DNA of 64,000 bases from CAINVV01 sp963663005 (lineage in GTDB: Bacteria; Bacteroidota; Bacteroidia; Bacteroidales; Prolixibacteraceae). Of this stretch, positions 28,502 through 37,481 are shown in pieces. Position 1 is the first letter of the stretch; every line of letters begins with the position of its first letter. Below the pieces are notes generated by a model, which saw only the letters and a program-made list of their open reading frames with translations, did no database searches and had not been told where the DNA came from. The stretch lies in the NCBI GenBank assembly GCA_963663005.2, contig CAXXHH010000023.1, positions 1 through 64,000 of the forward strand. The letters are read 5' to 3'. The translations under genes and the position numbers were made by a program.

Positions 28502-29470
28502 TTAATCGAAACTTTGACCCATATTCGATGAGATAGAGATCATCTTCTCATATTCTGCCGGATTAAGATCCATGAAGTAATAATTCTGCGGATTTACTTT
28601 CTGTCCGTTTTTCATCACTTCGTAGTGCAGGTGAGGACCGACAGATGCTCCGGTACTGCCAACAAGTCCGATAATATCACCGCGATTGATGGATTGACCT
28701 ACTTTCACATTGATCCGCGAAAGGTGACCGTATAGCGTTTCGTAGCCGTAGCCATGGTCAATAAGTATGGTGTTTCCATAGCCACCCTCACGACCCACTT
28801 CTTTCACAATACCGTTTCCCGTGGCAAATACCACGGTTCCGGTGGGAGCTGTGAAGTCCATACCGTAATGGAATCTTGGGATGCGATAAATGGGGTGCAT
28901 GCGCATTCCCCATCCGGAAGCTGTCATTTTGAGATTTTTGTTTGCAACTGGTTGAATGGACGGAATGCTTGCCAGCATTTTTTCCTTGCCTAACACCATT
29001 TTAACTACCTCATCATACGATTTTGACTGAACATAAACCTGTTTGGAGAGTATATCCAGTTTTTTGGCCACTGAAACCATCAGCTCAGAGTTATCCATAC
29101 TCTCTAATTTGGTGTAACGATTTGCACCACCAAAACCGGCCATTCTGATGGATGAAGGAATGGGATTTGCTTCGAAAATTACCCGGTAAATATTGTCATC
29201 CCGCATTTGAATATCTTCCAATGCCTTGGAAATCTTTTCGATGTCCTTATTCATCAAATTGAATTGAGACTGAAGTTGCTGGTTTTCGCGTTTTAATCTC
29301 TTCGTTACCGGTGTCTCAAAAAACTGCAGGAAAACAAAGAAGAATATTATCCCTGATACAATCCCGGTAGATAAATAACCCAGAGTCTTCTTGAAAAGCG
29401 TACGAACATTGCGTTCGATCTTGTCAAAACTTAAAGTGTCCGGATTAAATCTATAATTCGTAATACCCAT
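28502..29470 (-). CDS. M23 family peptidase (LytM-type endopeptidase)
   Basis: 322 residues. A single transmembrane helix (about 35-52, STGIVSGIIFFFVFLQFF) is followed by a periplasmic coiled coil (about 58-90, linking to a helical region), then a C-terminal LytM domain (about 180-300). Its zinc ligands are in HYGMDF and GPHLHYEV, and the GNTILIDHGYGYETLYGHLSRI segment is also present. Members cut peptidoglycan cross-bridges or act as divisome or elongasome regulators; the key residues are present, so it may be catalytic. It is divergent from alaS and may be co-transcribed with merR (19 bp gap). Confidence 0.92.
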   Translation of the reverse strand: MGITNYRFNPDTLSFDKIERNVRTLFKKTLGYLSTGIVSGIIFFFVFLQFFETPVTKRLKRENQQLQSQFNLMNKDIEKISKALEDIQMRDDNIYRVIFEANPIPSSIRMAGFGGANRYTKLESMDNSELMVSVAKKLDILSKQVYVQSKSYDEVVKMVLGKEKMLASIPSIQPVANKNLKMTASGWGMRMHPIYRIPRFHYGMDFTAPTGTVVFATGNGIVKEVGREGGYGNTILIDHGYGYETLYGHLSRINVKVGQSINRGDIIGLVGSTGASVGPHLHYEVMKNGQKVNPQNYYFMDLNPAEYEKMISISSNMGQSFD

Positions 29471-29500
29471 TCTAGTGATTTATTTTGAACAGAGGTAGGC

Positions 29501-29531
29501 CAAAATTAATGAAATAATCTAATTTTGCAAC
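29501..29531 (-). promoter_or_regulatory. Putative promoter of the M23 peptidase gene
   Basis: On the minus strand: GTTG (29528-29531), 19 bp, then TAATTTTG (29501-29508), which fits TTTG-N19-TAnnTTTG with one mismatch. The predicted start of transcription is about 25 bp from the ATG. Confidence 0.45.
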
Positions 29532-29540
29532 GATTTTTAC

Positions 29541-29564
29541 CCCTCCGGTTACTTTGCCGGAGGG
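29541..29564. other. GC-rich hairpin between M23 gene and alaS
   Basis: An 8-bp perfect stem (29541-29548 and 29557-29564, CCCTCCGG arms, 8-nt loop) stands between two divergently transcribed genes. It has no T tract on either side, so it is not an obvious terminator; it may belong to the alaS leader. Confidence 0.4.
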
Positions 29565-29648
29565 CAAATTTAGTTTATTTCAGAGGCATTTAGAGACTTA
29601 AAATCAGAAGTGTAATGCCATTTAAATGTTTTTAACATTATCAGTATT

Positions 29649-32267
29649 ATGAATTCGAAAGAGATACGCGAAGCTTTTTTGGACTTTTTTGCATCCAAGA
29701 CCCATCAGATTGTTCCATCTGCTCCGATGGTTGTTAAAAATGATCCTACTCTGATGTTTACCAATGCAGGGATGAATCAGTTTAAAGATATTTTCCTGGG
29801 CAATGCCCCGGTAAAGAGTCCAAGGATTGCTGATACTCAGAAATGTTTGCGCGTATCCGGAAAGCACAATGATCTGGAAGAAGTTGGTCATGACACATAC
29901 CACCACACTATGTTTGAGATGCTCGGCAACTGGTCCTTTGGCGATTACTTTAAGAAGGAGGCCATTGATTGGGCGTGGGAACTTTTGGTAGGACGCTTCA
30001 ATATACCGGTCGACCGACTGTATGCCACAGTTTTTGAAGGGGACGCGAAAGACGGAGTTCCTGTCGATTCTGAGGCATTGGCTCTGTGGAAGAAATATCT
30101 GCCGGAAGATCAGATTCTCTTTGGTAACAAAAAGGATAATTTTTGGGAAATGGGCGATAGCGGTCCATGTGGCCCATGCTCCGAAATCCATGTCGATATA
30201 CGAAATGATGACGAGAGATCAAAAATCCCCGGTAGGGAAATGGTGAACCAAAGTCATCCTCAGGTAATTGAGATCTGGAACCTCGTTTTCATTCAGTTTA
30301 ACCGCAAAGCCAATGGCCAGTTGGAAGAACTTCCAGCGAAGCATGTCGATACAGGAATGGGGTTTGAAAGGCTTTGTATGGTTCTGCAGAACAAACAATC
30401 GAATTACGATACGGATGTTTTTCAACCGGTAATTACCGAAATTGGATACCTTGCAGGCAAAAAATATGGCGAAAACGAGAAGTCTGATATCGCCATGCGG
30501 GTTATTGCGGATCATATTCGCGCCATCGCGTTTGCAATAACCGACGGTCAGCTGCCCTCCAATAACAAAGCGGGTTATGTGATCCGGCGTATTTTGCGTA
30601 GGGCTGTCCGTTACGGATATACCTTCCTTGGATTCAGAAAGCCGTTCATGCATCAGCTGATAAATGTACTGGCAGAACAGATGGGTACTGCTTTCCCGGA
30701 ACTGAATAAACAGCAGGATTTGGTAACCAAAGTGATCAGGGAAGAAGAAGATTCCTTCCTTCGGACACTGGAAACGGGCATCCGGATGTTGGAAAATATT
30801 ATGGACGGAGCCAGAAACAAGAACCAAAGTGAAATTAGCGGCATCGTTGCCTTCGAATTGTATGACACATACGGATTTCCTCTGGATTTGACCGAATTAA
30901 TTCTTCGCGAAGAGTCGTTTACGGTAAACCGGGAAGAGTTTGAGAAGGCCATGGAGGAGCAGAAAAATCGCTCCAGAAATGTGGCTCAGCTCGAAACTGG
31001 CGACTGGATTGAAATTCGTCCGTCTGCCGAATGCGAATTTGTTGGGTACGACGCAAAAGAAGCTGAAATAAAAATATGCCGTTACCGGAAGGTTAAAGAT
31101 AAGAAGGGCGAATATTTTCAACTGGTATTTGATAAAACACCATTTTATGCTGAATCTGGAGGCCAGATCGGTGATACTGGACGGATTGAAAGCGAGGGCT
31201 CAAAATTGGAGATATTCGATACTGTCAAAGAGAACGGATTAACTGTTCATCTTGCCAAATCATTGCCTGCCGATCCGTCTGCCACATTTATCGGGCACGT
31301 AAATACTGTTAAACAATGCCTGACAGCAAATAATCATACCGCAACTCACCTGCTTGACCACGCTCTCCGGGAGATACTGGGAACACATATTGAGCAAAAA
31401 GGATCTTTGGTCACGCCAGATTCACTTCGGTTCGACTTCTCTCATTTTCAAAAGGTGTCGGACGAAGAGCTGGAGAAAATTGAGAGACGGGTCAATCAGT
31501 TGATCCGAATGAATGAGGTCAAAGATGAAAGACGTGAAATGCCGATGGCGGAAGCCGAAAAACTTGGAGCCATCGCCCTTTTCGGCGAAAAATATGGTGA
31601 CAATGTCAGGGTTATCAAATTTGGGGATTCTATCGAACTATGTGGTGGTATTCACGTTGCAGCAACCGGAGAAATAGGTCAGTTTGTAATCATCTCGGAA
31701 GGCTCGATTTCCGCAGGTGTACGAAGAATTGAAGCCATCACCGCTGAAAGAGCAGAAGAATATCTTCGTAATAAGATGAAGTCTGCCAAAGAAATTGCCG
31801 CGCTGCTTAATAATCCCGCCGATTTGAAAGGAGCAGTGGAGCAGCTTTTGCAAAAAGTTAGCTCGCTCAACAGTCAGATTGATGCCTATAAAAAGGAGGC
31901 CGCTTCCGGATTGAAAAAGGAGCTTTTGGCACAGATTCAGAATATCAATGGCATCAACTTTCTGGCTACTAAATTGCCTGTTGATGACGCCGGAATAATT
32001 AAAGATCTTGCTTTCCAACTGAAAGGAGAGGTCGAAAACCTGTTTCTGGTCTTTGCAGCTGAAATTGAAGGGAAAGCATCAATACACGTCATGATTTCTG
32101 ATTCACTTGTAAAAGAAAAGGGACTGCATGCAGGCAATATCATTCGCGACCTGGCTAAATTGGTCGATGGCGGAGGTGGCGGTCAGCCATTCTATGCCAG
32201 CGCCGGCGGGAAAAATCCGGGCGGTATCCCCGAACTTCTCGCGAAAGCAAAGGAAAATATCAAATGA
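29649..32267 (+). CDS. alaS: Alanyl-tRNA synthetase
   Basis: 872 residues, normal full length. The class II catalytic core starts at the N-terminus (EIREAFLDFFASKTHQIVPSAP, TNAGMNQFKDIFLG, FEMLGNWSFGDYFKKEAI, GPCGPCSEIH). A tRNA-recognition region follows, then an editing domain with the zinc motif HTATHLLDHALR and ELCGGIHVAATGEIG. The C-terminal domain has the oligomerising coiled coil and the DGGGGGQPFYASAGG glycine motif. It charges tRNA-Ala and clears mischarged Ser and Gly. It is divergent from the M23 gene. Confidence 0.97.
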   Translation: MNSKEIREAFLDFFASKTHQIVPSAPMVVKNDPTLMFTNAGMNQFKDIFLGNAPVKSPRIADTQKCLRVSGKHNDLEEVGHDTYHHTMFEMLGNWSFGDYFKKEAIDWAWELLVGRFNIPVDRLYATVFEGDAKDGVPVDSEALALWKKYLPEDQILFGNKKDNFWEMGDSGPCGPCSEIHVDIRNDDERSKIPGREMVNQSHPQVIEIWNLVFIQFNRKANGQLEELPAKHVDTGMGFERLCMVLQNKQSNYDTDVFQPVITEIGYLAGKKYGENEKSDIAMRVIADHIRAIAFAITDGQLPSNNKAGYVIRRILRRAVRYGYTFLGFRKPFMHQLINVLAEQMGTAFPELNKQQDLVTKVIREEEDSFLRTLETGIRMLENIMDGARNKNQSEISGIVAFELYDTYGFPLDLTELILREESFTVNREEFEKAMEEQKNRSRNVAQLETGDWIEIRPSAECEFVGYDAKEAEIKICRYRKVKDKKGEYFQLVFDKTPFYAESGGQIGDTGRIESEGSKLEIFDTVKENGLTVHLAKSLPADPSATFIGHVNTVKQCLTANNHTATHLLDHALREILGTHIEQKGSLVTPDSLRFDFSHFQKVSDEELEKIERRVNQLIRMNEVKDERREMPMAEAEKLGAIALFGEKYGDNVRVIKFGDSIELCGGIHVAATGEIGQFVIISEGSISAGVRRIEAITAERAEEYLRNKMKSAKEIAALLNNPADLKGAVEQLLQKVSSLNSQIDAYKKEAASGLKKELLAQIQNINGINFLATKLPVDDAGIIKDLAFQLKGEVENLFLVFAAEIEGKASIHVMISDSLVKEKGLHAGNIIRDLAKLVDGGGGGQPFYASAGGKNPGGIPELLAKAKENIK

Positions 32268-32585
32268 GATAGGAGAGGTAAGATATAAGACATAAGATAA
32301 GAGTGAAGCGATAAAAGTGAAAAGGGAAAAATGATAAAATGGAGGGGCTTCCCTTTTCCCTTCTCCGTTCCCTCAGCTCTCTGCCCCATGCCCTCTGCTC
32401 CCTTTTCCTTTCTCCCTGTTCCTTTTTCCGTTTCCGCTTTTTCTGAAAAATCCAACTAATAATTCAAAAGGTAGACAACAAATCGTTGCCAATCTGGCCA
32501 TTTTTACCCGGGAACTTTAATCATTGATCATCGCGCCATTTGGTGATTATCATTATTATTTACTTTTATCAAAAAATAAATTAGT
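32268..32585. other. Intergenic region with strand-switching purine/pyrimidine tract
   Basis: No gene. From the alaS stop to about 32348 the + strand is nearly all purine plus T-poor ATAAGA-like phrases; from 32349 to about 32450 it becomes pyrimidine-rich. At the switch a perfect 10-bp inverted repeat (32319-32328 and 32349-32358) has a 20-nt loop. The antisense frame here encodes only low-complexity Glu/Gly/Lys and is not a gene. The 3' end holds the ligase promoter. Confidence 0.55.
32539..32568 (+). promoter_or_regulatory. Putative promoter of the acyl-CoA ligase gene
   Basis: TTTG (32539-32542), 18 bp, TACTTTTA (32561-32568): a full match to the -33 element and 7/8 to the -7 element, 18 bp before the ATG. 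Confidence 0.5.
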
Positions 32586-34370
32586 ATGGTGATAAAGCGC
32601 ACTTTCGATCTTCTTGAGTATTGTCTGAACAATGTTGCCCGCGAAGATGCAGTAGCTGGAAAACAAGGAACTCAGTGGGTAAAATATAGTACAGAACAGT
32701 TTTCCAGAAATGCCGAATTGTTGGCATATGGGTTGTTATCACTGGGTATACAAAAGGGAGACAGAGTGTCCACCGTAAGTGGAAACAGGCCGGAGTGGAG
32801 TTTTGTCGATATGGCTCTTTCCATGACCGGAGCTGTGCATGTGCCTGTTTATCCCACAATTAGCGAAGAGGAATATAGCTATATTTTCAATCACGCAGAG
32901 ATTCGTTTTCTGTTCGTGTCGGACGAAAAATTGTATACTAAACTATCCCCGGTAGTCGTTGAGGTAGTGAGTCTGGAGAAGATTTTTACTTTTAACGAGA
33001 TATCCGGGGCAGAGCATTTGTCCGTGTTAATGCAGCTTGGGGAGAAAAACGAAGAGAAGCTGCGATCAAAATTGACTGAGATAAAAAACAGTATCCGAGA
33101 GGAAGATATGGTCACCATGATCTATACCAGCGGTACTACCGGGATTCCTAAAGGTGTAATGTTGTCTCACAGAAACCTCGTATCAAACTTCGAGGCTGCC
33201 TCCCATCATTTTGAACTCGGTCTGGGTCATCGCTCGGTCTCATTTTTACCACTGTGTCATATCTTTGAACGTACTGTCAATTACGTTTTTATGTATAGAG
33301 GAATCGGCATTTACTATGTCGAAAGTCTCGCGCAGATTGTCCAATCTATCAAAGAGGTGAAACCCCACATATTTACCGCGGTGCCGCGATTGCTGGAGAG
33401 TGTTTATGATGGTATCATGGCCAAGGGTAAATTGCTGACTGGTATAAAGAATAAGTTGTTCTTTTGGGCCGTAGAATTAGGGAAGGATTTTGATTTCAAC
33501 AAGAAAATCAGCTTCTCCAAAAGGTTGAAAATGAAGGTTGCCGATAAATTGATTTATTCCAAATGGCGGGCTGCGCTGGGTGGAAATATTCAGTTAATGG
33601 TTTCGGGCGGCGCTCTCTTGCAGTCACGTATTGCACGGGTATTCAGTGCAGCCGGACTCACAGTGCTCGAGGGGTATGGTCTGACAGAAACCTCGCCGGT
33701 AATCGCCGTGAGTAATGCTGTAACCGGCGAAATAAAGATTGGTACCAATGGTCCGGTTATCATGGGAGTAGAGGTCAAGATTGCGGAAGACGGAGAAATA
33801 CTGGCCCGAGGTCCGAATTTGATGCTGGGTTACTACAAAGAGCCAGGTTTGACAAGTGAAGTTATTGATGCCGACGGATGGTTCCATACCGGTGATGTTG
33901 GCTTGCTGGATGAGGGAAAATATCTGAAAATCACCGATAGGAAAAAGGAGATTTTTAAATTATCAGGTGGTAAATATATTGCTCCCCAGCTAATTGAAAA
34001 TAAGTTGAAAGAATCAGTTTTAATAGAACAGGCTTGCGTTATCGGTAGTCATGAGAAATTTGCCAGCGCGCTGATTTCACCCAATTTTGTATATCTCCAT
34101 GAATGTTGCAATGAAAATGAAATTCTTTTCACTGATAATGCGGACTTGATTTCTCAACCCGCCGTGATGGCAATGTTCCAGGCTGAAGTAAAAGAGATCA
34201 ACAAAACACTCGGACAACATGAGGAAATAAAGCGGTTCAGACTGGTAGCCGATTCGTGGTCAGCCCAGTCGGGCGAGCTGTCACAGACGCTTAAATTGAA
34301 GCGAAAAGTGATTGAACAGAAGTATGGAGACATAATTGAAGAAATTTTTGCCGCCTCAAGAGAAGATTGA
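32586..34370 (+). CDS. Long-chain fatty acid--CoA ligase (AMP-forming)
   Basis: 594 residues of the ANL adenylate-forming family. The phosphate-binding loop MIYTSGTTGIPKGVMLSH lies near residues 178-195. The YGLTETSPV motif (near 360), the GWFHTGDVG hinge region, and LKITDRKKEIFKLSGGKYIAPQLIE all match FAA1/FadD15-type long-chain acyl-CoA ligases. It activates fatty acids to acyl-CoA for lipid synthesis or beta-oxidation in the cytoplasm or at the inner membrane. No beta-oxidation genes lie nearby, so its pathway role is open. The chain-length preference cannot be read. Confidence 0.92.
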   Translation: MVIKRTFDLLEYCLNNVAREDAVAGKQGTQWVKYSTEQFSRNAELLAYGLLSLGIQKGDRVSTVSGNRPEWSFVDMALSMTGAVHVPVYPTISEEEYSYIFNHAEIRFLFVSDEKLYTKLSPVVVEVVSLEKIFTFNEISGAEHLSVLMQLGEKNEEKLRSKLTEIKNSIREEDMVTMIYTSGTTGIPKGVMLSHRNLVSNFEAASHHFELGLGHRSVSFLPLCHIFERTVNYVFMYRGIGIYYVESLAQIVQSIKEVKPHIFTAVPRLLESVYDGIMAKGKLLTGIKNKLFFWAVELGKDFDFNKKISFSKRLKMKVADKLIYSKWRAALGGNIQLMVSGGALLQSRIARVFSAAGLTVLEGYGLTETSPVIAVSNAVTGEIKIGTNGPVIMGVEVKIAEDGEILARGPNLMLGYYKEPGLTSEVIDADGWFHTGDVGLLDEGKYLKITDRKKEIFKLSGGKYIAPQLIENKLKESVLIEQACVIGSHEKFASALISPNFVYLHECCNENEILFTDNADLISQPAVMAMFQAEVKEINKTLGQHEEIKRFRLVADSWSAQSGELSQTLKLKRKVIEQKYGDIIEEIFAASRED

Positions 34371-34442
34371 TTTTTAAAAACTATATTTTTGCCCCGTTAG
34401 TTTCTGAAATTTAACTTTTCGAATTTAATAGTAGATCCTTTT

Positions 34443-35312
34443 ATGGATAGAATTTTAATAACGGGTGCTACAGGAAATGTTGGGCTTGATGCCGTTAGAT
34501 TGTTGGTGAAAGCACAAAACCCGGACTGTCAGGTCGTAGCAGCTGTTCGCGACGTTAATCAGGCAAAAAAAATTGAGGGCCTTGGGCAGGCAAATCTGGT
34601 AAATTTTGAATTTGACGAACCTTCCACTTTTGCTTCTGCATTAAAGGGTGTTGATAAATTATTGCTAATCAGGCCGAATCAGGTTTCTGATGTTTCAAAA
34701 CACATATTTCCGTTTCTGGATGAAGTCGAAAAATCTGGCGTGAAACATTTGGTGTTCGTCTCCATTGTTGGCGCAGAGCGCAATAGGGTGTTTGCCAATC
34801 ACAGGATTGAAACCCACCTGAAAAAGATGAATATTCCTCATACCATTATTCGTCCATCGCTTTACATGCAGAATCTTACCACCTTGCATCTTCAGGAGAT
34901 CAAACAAAACGACCGCATTTATATTCCTGCCGGTTCTGGAATGGTCAATTATGTTGACGCAAGGGACGTAGCAAAGGTTGTGGTGGAAATATTGACAAAC
35001 CCCGGTCATGAAGGAAAAGAATACGAAATTACCGGTCCGGAACCCATGGATTTTTATAAAATAGCCACGCTTTTTACCAACGAGCTTAAAAGAGAAATCA
35101 AATACGCCCGCCCTTTAACCATAAAATTCATTCGTCAAAAAATGCTTGAGAAAAAGGGAATGCCGTTTATCGTAACTCTTTCATTGCTTTATGGAGCAGC
35201 AAGAAACGGGAAAATGGGACATATTTCGAACGCTTTTAAGGAAATAACGGGAGAGGAACCGCGGAAACTGGCCGATTTCATTCAGGAAAATAGAATGCTC
35301 TGGGAGAAGTAA
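34443..35312 (+). CDS. NmrA-like / atypical SDR NAD(P)-binding protein
   Basis: 289 residues. An N-terminal Rossmann fold opens with ILITGATGNVGLDAVRLL (GxxGxxG motif, residues 5-16), then KHLVFVSIVGA, HRIETHLKKMNIPHTIIRPSLYMQNL and the YVDARDVAKVVVEILTN segment. This is the NmrA/TMR/HSCARG-like branch of the extended SDRs, which includes NAD(P)H:quinone oxidoreductases of the QorB type and redox sensors without activity. The catalytic Tyr-x3-Lys of classical SDRs is not evident. A -7-like TATTTTTG lies at 34384-34391 without a clear -33 element. Substrate unknown. Confidence 0.82.
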   Translation: MDRILITGATGNVGLDAVRLLVKAQNPDCQVVAAVRDVNQAKKIEGLGQANLVNFEFDEPSTFASALKGVDKLLLIRPNQVSDVSKHIFPFLDEVEKSGVKHLVFVSIVGAERNRVFANHRIETHLKKMNIPHTIIRPSLYMQNLTTLHLQEIKQNDRIYIPAGSGMVNYVDARDVAKVVVEILTNPGHEGKEYEITGPEPMDFYKIATLFTNELKREIKYARPLTIKFIRQKMLEKKGMPFIVTLSLLYGAARNGKMGHISNAFKEITGEEPRKLADFIQENRMLWEK

Positions 35313-35343
35313 GTTATTTTCATCAAAAAATGTGGTAGAATCC

Positions 35344-35373
35344 TTTGCAGAAAAGATTAAATGTATATCTTTG
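35344..35373 (+). promoter_or_regulatory. Promoter of tRNA-Phe
   Basis: TTTG (35344-35347), 18 bp, TATCTTTG (35366-35373): perfect matches to both elements of the Bacteroidota housekeeping promoter, 17 bp before the mature tRNA. Confidence 0.75.
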
Positions 35374-35390
35374 CACCCACAATAAAATAA

Positions 35391-35463
<73 letters not shown>

Positions 35464-35464
35464 C

Positions 35465-35502
35465 GAAAGGGTAGAGAGTAATCTTTACCCTTTCTCTTTT
35501 TT
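35465..35502 (+). terminator. Terminator after tRNA-Phe
   Basis: A 9-bp stem (35465-35473 and 35486-35494, GAAAGGGTA arm) is followed by TCTTTTTT. It begins 2 nt after the tRNA and closes a one-gene transcription unit. Confidence 0.85.
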
Positions 35503-35513
35503 GCCTATATTTG
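35484..35513 (+). promoter_or_regulatory. Putative promoter of the M16 peptidase gene
   Basis: TTTA (35484-35487), 18 bp, TATATTTG (35506-35513). The -7 element is exact and the -33 element 3/4. It overlaps the tRNA terminator and would give a leader of only about 10 nt before the ATG at 35531. Confidence 0.5.
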
Positions 35514-35530
35514 CCGACCTATAATTTAGT

Positions 35531-36751
35531 ATGGAATATACTTCAATGACATTGCCTAACGGGATCCGCATGATCCACGCATCGGTCGATTCGCCTGTTG
35601 CGCATTGCGGAGTAGTCATCAATACCGGATCCCGGGACGAATCTCCTGAAGAACATGGGATGGCTCATTTCATTGAGCACACGATCTTCAAGGGGACTGC
35701 CAAAAGAAAGGCATACCATATTATCAGCAGACTGGAGGATGTTGGCGGCGAGATGAACGCATACACCTCCAAGGAAGAGACTGCCATACACGCTTCCTTC
35801 CTTTGCGAATACTACGAAAGAGCAATAGAATTATTTAGTGATATCCTCATCGATAGCACCTTCCCCGATAAGGAGTTGAAGAAGGAGCAGGAAGTGATAG
35901 TGGATGAGATAAATTCATACAACGATACCCCTTCGGAATTGATTTTTGACGAATTCGAAGAGTTGATTTATGAGGGTCATCCAATGGGGAGAAGCATTCT
36001 GGGAACTCCTGATCTTGTCAGAGGTTTTGGTTCATCGGATATTCGCAATTTCATCGCAAAGAACTATCATACAGATCAAATGGTGATTTGCTCGGCCGGT
36101 AATATCCCTGCGAAGAAATTCTTTCACCTGGTTCAGCGGTATTTTGACCGATTGACTCCAAATCATAGGCTTGGCGAACGTGAACGGTTCAAGTCCTACA
36201 CCCCGAAGTTGAAGAAAGTTGAGAAAAATACTTTTCAGGCTCATTGCATAATTGGTGGCGAGGCTTTTGATGTTTATCACCCCGACCGGCTAAAACTGGT
36301 TTTATTGAACAGTATTTTGGGGGGACAATCCGGAAATTCGCGCTTGAATCTGAGCCTGCGCGAGCGCAACGGCATTGCGTATAATCTGGAATCGTCCTAT
36401 ACTGCCTATTCTGATACCGGAACGTTGACCATTTACTTTGGCACGGATCCGGAGAATCTGGACAAGGCTCTGACGCTGATCGACAGGGAGATCAAACTCC
36501 TTCAGAACAAGGCATTGGGCAATCTGCAGCTAAATAAGGCCAGAAAGCAGCTCATCGGACAATTGGCCATGTCTCAGGAAAATCATGAAGATTTAATGCT
36601 TGCCATCGGAAAAAGTATGCTGGTCTTCAATAAAGTAGAAAGTCTGGAAGATATCTACAGAAAAATTGGCGAAGTCTCGGCTTCTCAATTAATGGATGTT
36701 GCCAACAGAATTCTTGAGCCCAAAAATTTGTCGACTTTGATTTACCTATGA
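35531..36751 (+). CDS. M16 family zinc metallopeptidase (processing-peptidase-like)
   Basis: 406 residues. The inverted zinc motif HxxEH is at 46-50 (HFIEH), preceded by the GSRDESPEEHGMA segment that defines the M16 family. A second, non-catalytic M16 half follows, with GGQSGNSRLNLSLRERNGIAYNLESSYTAY, the substrate-contact region. This resembles PqqL/mitochondrial processing peptidase beta-type bacterial enzymes of about 410 residues. There is no signal peptide, so it is probably cytoplasmic. Its stop overlaps the methyltransferase start (ATGATGA), indicating translational coupling. Confidence 0.92.
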   Translation: MEYTSMTLPNGIRMIHASVDSPVAHCGVVINTGSRDESPEEHGMAHFIEHTIFKGTAKRKAYHIISRLEDVGGEMNAYTSKEETAIHASFLCEYYERAIELFSDILIDSTFPDKELKKEQEVIVDEINSYNDTPSELIFDEFEELIYEGHPMGRSILGTPDLVRGFGSSDIRNFIAKNYHTDQMVICSAGNIPAKKFFHLVQRYFDRLTPNHRLGERERFKSYTPKLKKVEKNTFQAHCIIGGEAFDVYHPDRLKLVLLNSILGGQSGNSRLNLSLRERNGIAYNLESSYTAYSDTGTLTIYFGTDPENLDKALTLIDREIKLLQNKALGNLQLNKARKQLIGQLAMSQENHEDLMLAIGKSMLVFNKVESLEDIYRKIGEVSASQLMDVANRILEPKNLSTLIYL

Positions 36752-37395
36752 TGAAAATTGATCAGCTACTTGAAAATTATATCCTCTCTAACACGATCGA
36801 AGAGGACCCTGTACTGAAAAAATTATTCCGGGCAACCAATCTGAAATTAATTAACGGCAGGATGTGCTCTGGTCATCTCCAGGGCAGCATCCTTACGCTG
36901 TTAAGCCATTTAATCTCACCTAAAAGGATATTGGAAATCGGAACCTATACCGGCTATTCGGCTATTTGTCTGGCACGGGGACTCGCGCAGGGAGGAATCC
37001 TGCATACGATTGAGATCAATGATGAGCTTGAAAAGTTCGCTTCAGAATATTTTGTGGAGGCCGGGCTGAGGAGTTCTATTGTTCAGCATATTGGGGATGC
37101 TACTGAGATTTTGCCTCTTCTGACTGATAAATTTGAAATGGCATTTTTGGATGCCGATAAACGTCTGTATCTGAAGCATTATCAGATGATTTTGCCGAAG
37201 ATTGCTTTAGGCGGATTACTAATTGCCGATAATACGTTATGGGGTGGAAAGGTTGTCGGAAAAGTTGCTCCAAACGACGAACAAACGCTGGCAATCCTTG
37301 AATTCAACACTTTTGTAAAAAAAGATCCGCGTGTTGAGGCAATAATCCTGCCAATCCGTGATGGCATGACGCTGCTGCGAAAAATCTCTGAATAA
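36748..37395 (+). CDS. Class I SAM-dependent O-methyltransferase
   Basis: 215 residues. It shows the caffeoyl-CoA/catechol O-methyltransferase-like fold: ILEIGTYTGYSAICLARGL (SAM motif I, near residue 55), HTIEINDELEKFASEYF, FEMAFLDADKRLYLKHY (metal-binding Asp), and LIADNTLWGGKVVGK. It methylates hydroxyl groups of small molecules, or RNA as in TrmR-like members; the substrate is not known. It overlaps the M16 gene by 4 bp, so the two are co-translated. Confidence 0.92.
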   Translation: MMKIDQLLENYILSNTIEEDPVLKKLFRATNLKLINGRMCSGHLQGSILTLLSHLISPKRILEIGTYTGYSAICLARGLAQGGILHTIEINDELEKFASEYFVEAGLRSSIVQHIGDATEILPLLTDKFEMAFLDADKRLYLKHYQMILPKIALGGLLIADNTLWGGKVVGKVAPNDEQTLAILEFNTFVKKDPRVEAIILPIRDGMTLLRKISE

Positions 37396-37481
37396 TCGTA
37401 TCGATACCGCCCGACTCAGGTGTATCATTCTTCTTTCTTTTCAAAATGACGTAACTTATAGCATCTGTAAGTGCGATATTT

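Noticed and set aside
30219..30827. Long minus-strand frame inside alaS
   Set aside because: Antisense shadow of a strongly conserved coding sequence.
32192..32455. Minus-strand 87-residue frame in the low-complexity region
   Set aside because: The product is Glu/Gly/Lys repeats from a purine tract and antisense to alaS; no family resemblance.
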